64,000 bases of DNA from Diphasiastrum complanatum (lineage: Eukaryota > Streptophyta > Lycopodiopsida > Lycopodiales > Lycopodiaceae), in the NCBI GenBank assembly GCA_029204225.1, contig CM055107.1, forward strand, positions 16,051,309 to 16,115,308. Reading direction: 5' to 3'. Below are positions 59,560 through 64,000 of this stretch, piece by piece (the stretch's first letter is position 1; each line of letters opens with the position of its first letter). Below the pieces are notes generated by a model. The model did not search any database and was not told the DNA's origin. It saw nothing but the letters and a program-made list of their open reading frames with translations. A program made the position numbers and the translations under genes.

Positions 59560-59600
59560 GGGTTTATTGTACTCCCTTTCAATTAGTGTAGCATCTACCT
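59399..59600 (+). repeat. Copia-4 3' LTR
   Basis: Begins TGTTAGAAACCAATGATAAAC right after the PPT. It contains (CT)13-(TA)14 at 59503-59556. The outer end is near 59600, where Copia-5 coding sequence starts; not exact. Confidence 0.75.
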
Positions 59601-59604
59601 AGGA

Positions 59605-61260
59605 GAAACATCCACTCAAGCACCTGCAGTTCGAAGGTCTGCAAAACAACGATAGCAACCTGATCGTTTTGTCCCTCAGACGTTCATCAGTCAGATGAAC
59701 CTACCACTATTGCAGGAGCACTATTAATGCCCAATGCAGATCGATGGAAAGCTGCCATGGATGCTGAGTACCATTCCTTGATGAAGAACGAGACTGGAGT
59801 CTTGTCAATCCTCCTACAAGTATAAAACCTATTGACTCTAAATGGATCTTCAAGCTAAAGCTTAAGCTAGATGAATCAATATCCAAATGGAAAGCTCGAC
59901 TAGTGGTTAAAGGATTTGAGCAAGTTTATGGAATAGATTACACTGACACCTTCAGTCCAGTGGTAAAGCATCAATCTATTCGCACCTTGTTGGCTATAGC
60001 TGCTACGCAGGATCTGGACATTCACCAGATGGATGTCCAGGCAACATTCCTTCATAGATACATACAAGAAGACATATCCATTTATCAACCAAAAGGTTAC
60101 GTCCTTCAAGGCAAAGAGCATTTGGTATGTAAGTTGCGTAAGACATTATATGGTCTTAAGCAAGCTCCCAAGTCCTGGTATGAAAGAATCAATCACTTCT
60201 TGTTGCAGCATAATTTCACTTCTTGCTCCGCAGACTCGAATGTGTATCTCAAATGTAAAGGGTCAAGCTATGTGATAATAGCATTATACATTGATGATTC
60301 CTTGATGATTAGCAATTCAAATCAATTATTACAAGAAACCAAATCTCTACTTTCGTCAGAATTTGAGATGACTGATTTAGACCCAGTTCATTACCTTCTC
60401 AGTATGGAGATCAACAGAGATCGCGCACAAGCAGAAGGATCACTATAAGCCAAGAGTCCTATTTAATCAATGTACTTCACAGATATGGCATGGAGGACTG
60501 CAAGCCCATAGACACACTTATGAATCTAGGATCTAAGATTTCCAAAGACATGTGTCCCAGAACTCAAGTAGATCAGCAAGAAACGTGCAGGTATCCTTAT
60601 CAATCCATCATAGGATCTATAATGTATTCTATGATCTGCACACGACCTGATCTAGCATATGCAGTAAGCACATTGTCTCAATACATGTCCAATCTAGGCT
60701 TAAAGCACTGGAAAGCTCTACAAAGAGTACTGAGGTACATTCAAGCTTCAAAGCACTATGCTTTGAGCTACAATAGTAATACAGAAGCTACACTCACACT
60801 GATCACATATTCAGATTTAGACTGGGTAGGAGACATGGATACCATAAAATCCACATCAGGTTTATATTTGTTTCCTTGTAGGAGGACCCATTTCATGGAA
60901 TAGCAGAAAGCATAAATGTATTTCGTTGTCTTCTACAAAATCCGAATATGTTGCAGCTACATCAACAGTGAAGGAGATAATTTGGCTAAAAAGGCTACTA
61001 TAGGATTTGCAATTCCCACAGATCAGTCCAACAATACTCCAGTGCGACAATCAAAGTTCATAGCTCTATTTCTGAACCCAAGAACTCATAATAGAACTAA
61101 GCATATAGTTTCATTTTCTTAGAGAGAAAGTTCAGAATAAAGATGTTGTACTAAGTTACTGTCATACAGACGGTATCTTGGCTGATATTTTGACAAAGCC
61201 ATTGTCTAGAGATATACATTCTACCAAATCTCAATTGTAGTTCAGATTCATAGTAGTAAG
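59605..61260 (+). pseudogene. Copia-5 reverse transcriptase and RNase H
   Basis: Starts mid-pol with APAVRRSAKQR, a stop, and QPDRFVP. RT: DRWKAAMDAEYHSLMKN, then SKWKARLVVKGFEQVYGIDY, DIHQMDVQATFLH (catalytic Asp), KTLYGLKQAPKSWYE and LYIDDSLMISNS (YIDD). RNase H: DLDWVGDMDTIKSTSGLYLF, then SLSSTKSEYVAATSTVKE, EIIWLKRLL and DILTKPLS. Stops and frameshifts at about 59823, 60446 and 60890. Gag, protease and integrase are absent. Confidence 0.85.
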
Positions 61261-61272
61261 CTTAAGGGAGAG

Positions 61273-62144
61273 TGTTGGAGTTTAATCTTACTCCTACTCA
61301 TCCTAACTGCCCTCCTTCCTTCTCTCAATTTTATACTCTCAAATGAAACCTGTAGAAAATGAACTGTTTTTTAACAGTCTGCATTTTTAGACTGATTGTT
61401 GCAACAATCTGCATTTTTCTTCGCAATTTTTGACAGGCGAAAAACCCGACACTGTCACCTTTTCACCTGTGGGTCATCCTGAGTAACTAAGTGTTTTGCG
61501 ACACTTGTGCTAACTTGGTTTTTTGGCCATTTCAGACACTTCCAAAAATGAGACACCGCTTCTTAAAAAATGCAAAAAATGCGACACTGCAGTTTTACAT
61601 GGAATTCCACACAGGCAAAAAATGCAACATTCTGCAAAAATACATAAGATTCCAAGTACAGACTGTCTACATCTTCATAACAACTATTCTAGTCAGTTAA
61701 TCAACTGTTAAGCGATCTTGTAAATGTAAAGCTAGAATAATGCAAGATCTTCTAGTTGCTATATATATAAATGAGTGATTGAATCGATTATAGATGATGA
61801 TCAGATAGAGATAAAATGACCAGAATGGGTCTTCTAGTAGCTAACTCCTCAAAGTTGGTGATTATATACATAGAGAGAGATACTCACCAACATTATTATA
61901 TAGATTTGCTATTGTTCTGCATCTTTGCATTCTTGTTGAATGAAACTAACTCTCATTCCTCTTACGCAAATATCATTATCAGAGAAATGTATGATTGTCT
62001 TTGATGCCTAAGTTATTTCTACATTCTCTTCATATTAGATTATGAACAATAGAGGATTGCATGGCTGTCTCAGACGCCTAATCGTTTCTGCAATCTCTCT
62101 TTCATGGTAGTCTAAGACTCCTACACTGATAATCTTATTCAACA
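61273..62144 (+). repeat. Copia-5 3' LTR
   Basis: Follows the polypurine tract TTAAGGGAGAG. Begins TGTTGGAG and ends TTCAACA, about 872 bp with matching TGTTG/CAACA ends. It contains a TATATATAAA box near 61760. Confidence 0.7.
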
Positions 62145-62149
62145 CAAAA

Positions 62150-62664
62150 GAACAGCTCGCAATTTCCGTTCTCTAAGTAATCCGCGATCCTATTAACACA
62201 GTTATCACTGTTGTTCTTTCATCATTGTATTCATCAAACAGATTGGCATCGAATTCCAACACATATTCTTGTCCACTTTCTCCACTTTCCTTCATGCTTT
62301 GGAGTACTTGATTCCTTAGCATGAGTACTCTAGAAGTGTTGTTAAATTCATAGATACTCTTCAATGAATCCCAGGCCTCATTTGATGAGGCACAAGAAGC
62401 CACCTCTTTCAAGAGGTCATTGCCTACATTCATTTTTAGACAATGTAGAGCCAATCTAGCTCTCTTCTTGTATTTCAATTGTTCTTGGGCTTCTTGAGGC
62501 TCTTCCTCAACTCCAAGAACAATGTCATAGAGGTCATGGATTACAAATAGTGATTCCATCCTCACTTTCCAAGTGGAATAGTTTGTGGATGTTATCTCCT
62601 CACTAGATTCTAACAAAAATCCACCCATGGATGACATATTGAATGGTTTGCCTATGAGACGCAC
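62150..62664 (-). pseudogene. Copia-6 gag (UBN2 type), 3'-truncated
   Basis: The minus-strand frame 62664-62173 reads TNYSTWKVRMESLFVIHDLY, then LALHCLKMNVGNDLLKEVAS and AWDSLKSIYEFNNTSRVLML, a Copia gag of the same family as Copia-1. The ATG at 62635 (MSSMGGFLLE) is a likelier start than the upstream one at 62664. It ends in unrelated sequence (TTVITVLIGSRIT) close to the Copia-5 LTR edge. Confidence 0.85.
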
Positions 62665-63225
62665 AAAGCTCTCTTGAATAGAAATGATCTAAGATAGATT
62701 TCTAGCTTTCTATGAGGCTTCTAATCTCGGCCCAAACAACCTAGCTTAAGCTTGGATGAAGGTGTAATAGATCTATTCAAAAATTCCTAGCAAAACACAC
62801 ACTCAAAGCTTAATTCTAGCACCTCTTTTTGCTTGATTTCTCTTCACACACTAAGATATGAACAAATCAGCCTTAATGATCTGATCTAATGCTTCAAAAT
62901 GAAATGCTTCAATGACTCAAACCTCTATTTGATCATTAGCATTCAATGGATTGAACCTAGATCTAGACAATGCACTAAAAGGCATAAATTTTGGACTAGT
63001 ATGCTAATTTTTGGACCAAAAACACTATGAAAACTTGTTTTGAAGGTTGCTGTATGGTTTCACATGTGTGAACAGTACACCTCTTGTAGCTTGCAAGTCT
63101 ATTTGGACCAAAAAAATTGAAGTTATCAAACTCTTAGAGCTCGCCCACACAAGATTAGATCAAATCAACACTTTGACAATGACTTTTCAATTGATTAATG
63201 GATCATTACATGCCTCTTGATACTA
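62665..63225 (-). other. Copia-6 untranslated leader
   Basis: Lies between gag and the primer site. No ORF. Resembles the Copia-1 leader at 2.4-3.0 kb in position and in phrases such as CACATGTGTGAACAGTAC. Confidence 0.6.
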
Positions 63226-63238
63226 GGCTCTGATACTA
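63226..63238 (-). promoter_or_regulatory. Copia-6 primer-binding site
   Basis: Reverse complement TAGTATCAGAGCC, one base from the Met-tRNA site. TGTTGA at 63239 starts the LTR. Confidence 0.75.
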
Positions 63239-64000
63239 TGTTGATTTTCAATAAAAAGGACAATGACTGATCGTACTTAATCAATCTACAAGAGGTGTTG
63301 ATTGCCAAATCTATGAATCTATCAATTCTATCCATTAGATCAAGATCTACACATAAATCATCAACTATTTGGCAAGATCAACTAATGTAAATTTCAAAAA
63401 TCATCAAGGGTGGACTCACACGTGTGGAAATCAGCCACTGTATGGACTGTGACCAAAGAGTAAAGTACTAATACATTTGATACAATTCCAAGCATAAAAT
63501 CACAAGACAAATGTGTGAATCACAAGCAAATTGCTAGATTGTATATCTCTCACTGTTTGAAGTCTTTGAAATAGTTGAATGCCTCAGACTTGTTCTTAAT
63601 AAACATAATGCTGGTAAATCTCAAATAATCATTGATAAAAGTGATAAAATTGTTGAAATTGTCACTTCCAACTTGTTATATTTGATCAATCATGAGATCT
63701 ATGTTCATGATCGGATCTCACACGTGTGGAGCCTATTTCCATGTGTGAAAAGATGTACAAAATGTACTTGATATTCGTTAGATTCATTTTGGTTCAATCT
63801 ACACAAGTGTGAACTTGATTTGTGGCTAGAATCTAAGAAAAAGTCACTTTGACCAATTTCCATGTAATTAGTTTGCACTTCCATGTGAATGAGTAAATGC
63901 TCACACATGTCAAGTTGTTGTTCACACGTGTGGATAAGGTTGTAGAGGATAAGATTTAGATATTCCACTAGATCCTATTTTATAGGGAATATTCCTATAT
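63239..64000 (-). repeat. Copia-6 5' LTR, running off the window
   Basis: Begins TGTTGATTTTC beside the primer site. Repeated CACACGTGTGGA-like palindromes occur near 63418, 63719 and 63933. No coding sequence. Outer end not in the window. Confidence 0.6.

Overview
This window looks like a repeat-rich stretch of a land-plant nuclear genome. It is AT-rich overall, has long (CT)n/(GA)n microsatellites, and holds fragments of Copia, Gypsy, CACTA, Helitron and non-LTR elements around a few spliced genes. One gene is a plant Raf-like (HT1-type) kinase. I cannot fix the species. The Helentron-type Helitron and the zinc-finger RT would suit a fern or other non-seed plant, but that is weak inference.

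Layout. 1-9.3 kb: two decayed minus-strand Copia elements and a solo-LTR-like copy of the second. 9.4-18.8 kb: a long, inexact inverted repeat (arms about 9398-10715 and 17702-18560) enclosing a GIY-YIG nuclease-like ORF (11.6-12.0 kb) and a three-exon plus-strand gene (14915-17253) for a small proline/basic-rich protein with one membrane segment. 19.2-22.9 kb: a broken minus-strand Helentron (Rep, PIF1-like helicase, endonuclease) whose Rep/helicase linker segment is inverted. 23-27.4 kb: mostly anonymous AT-rich DNA, a 3-copy tandem repeat and a Gypsy-like PPT/LTR junction. 27.5-33.9 kb: a Copia fragment whose integrase frame runs into an unfamiliar domain, a second copy of that domain at 33.2-33.6 kb, tandem repeats, the C-terminal exons of a Ulp1-like protease with a Cys-rich tail, and minus-strand exons of an unrecognised gene. 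37.2-42.4 kb: the kinase gene (minus strand, three exons, 458 aa predicted). Its intron 1 carries decayed duplicates of the exon 1 splice junction, its intron 2 holds two related fold-back MITEs, and three CACGTG boxes lie upstream. 44.4-45.9 kb: a GC-rich zinc-finger non-LTR RT ORF cut off inside the RT domain. 46.3-47.7 kb: a Copia deletion derivative. 49.8-52.1 kb: the end of a CACTA element (CACTA terminus, subterminal repeats, DUF4216-like fragment). 52.1-59.0 kb: a Gypsy element with 5' LTR, PBS, gag, protease, RNase H and intact integrase, but no RT core or 3' LTR. 59.0-64 kb: three more Copia pieces in close succession.

The genes most likely to belong to the host are the kinase and the 14.9-17.3 kb gene; the Ulp1-like and 31.4-32.4 kb exons could be host or transposon cargo. 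All the retroelement pols carry stops, frameshifts or deletions, apart from the open Gypsy integrase. Splice models were inferred by eye from GT/AG sites and phase. Element edges marked approximate are limited by the lack of alignment tools.
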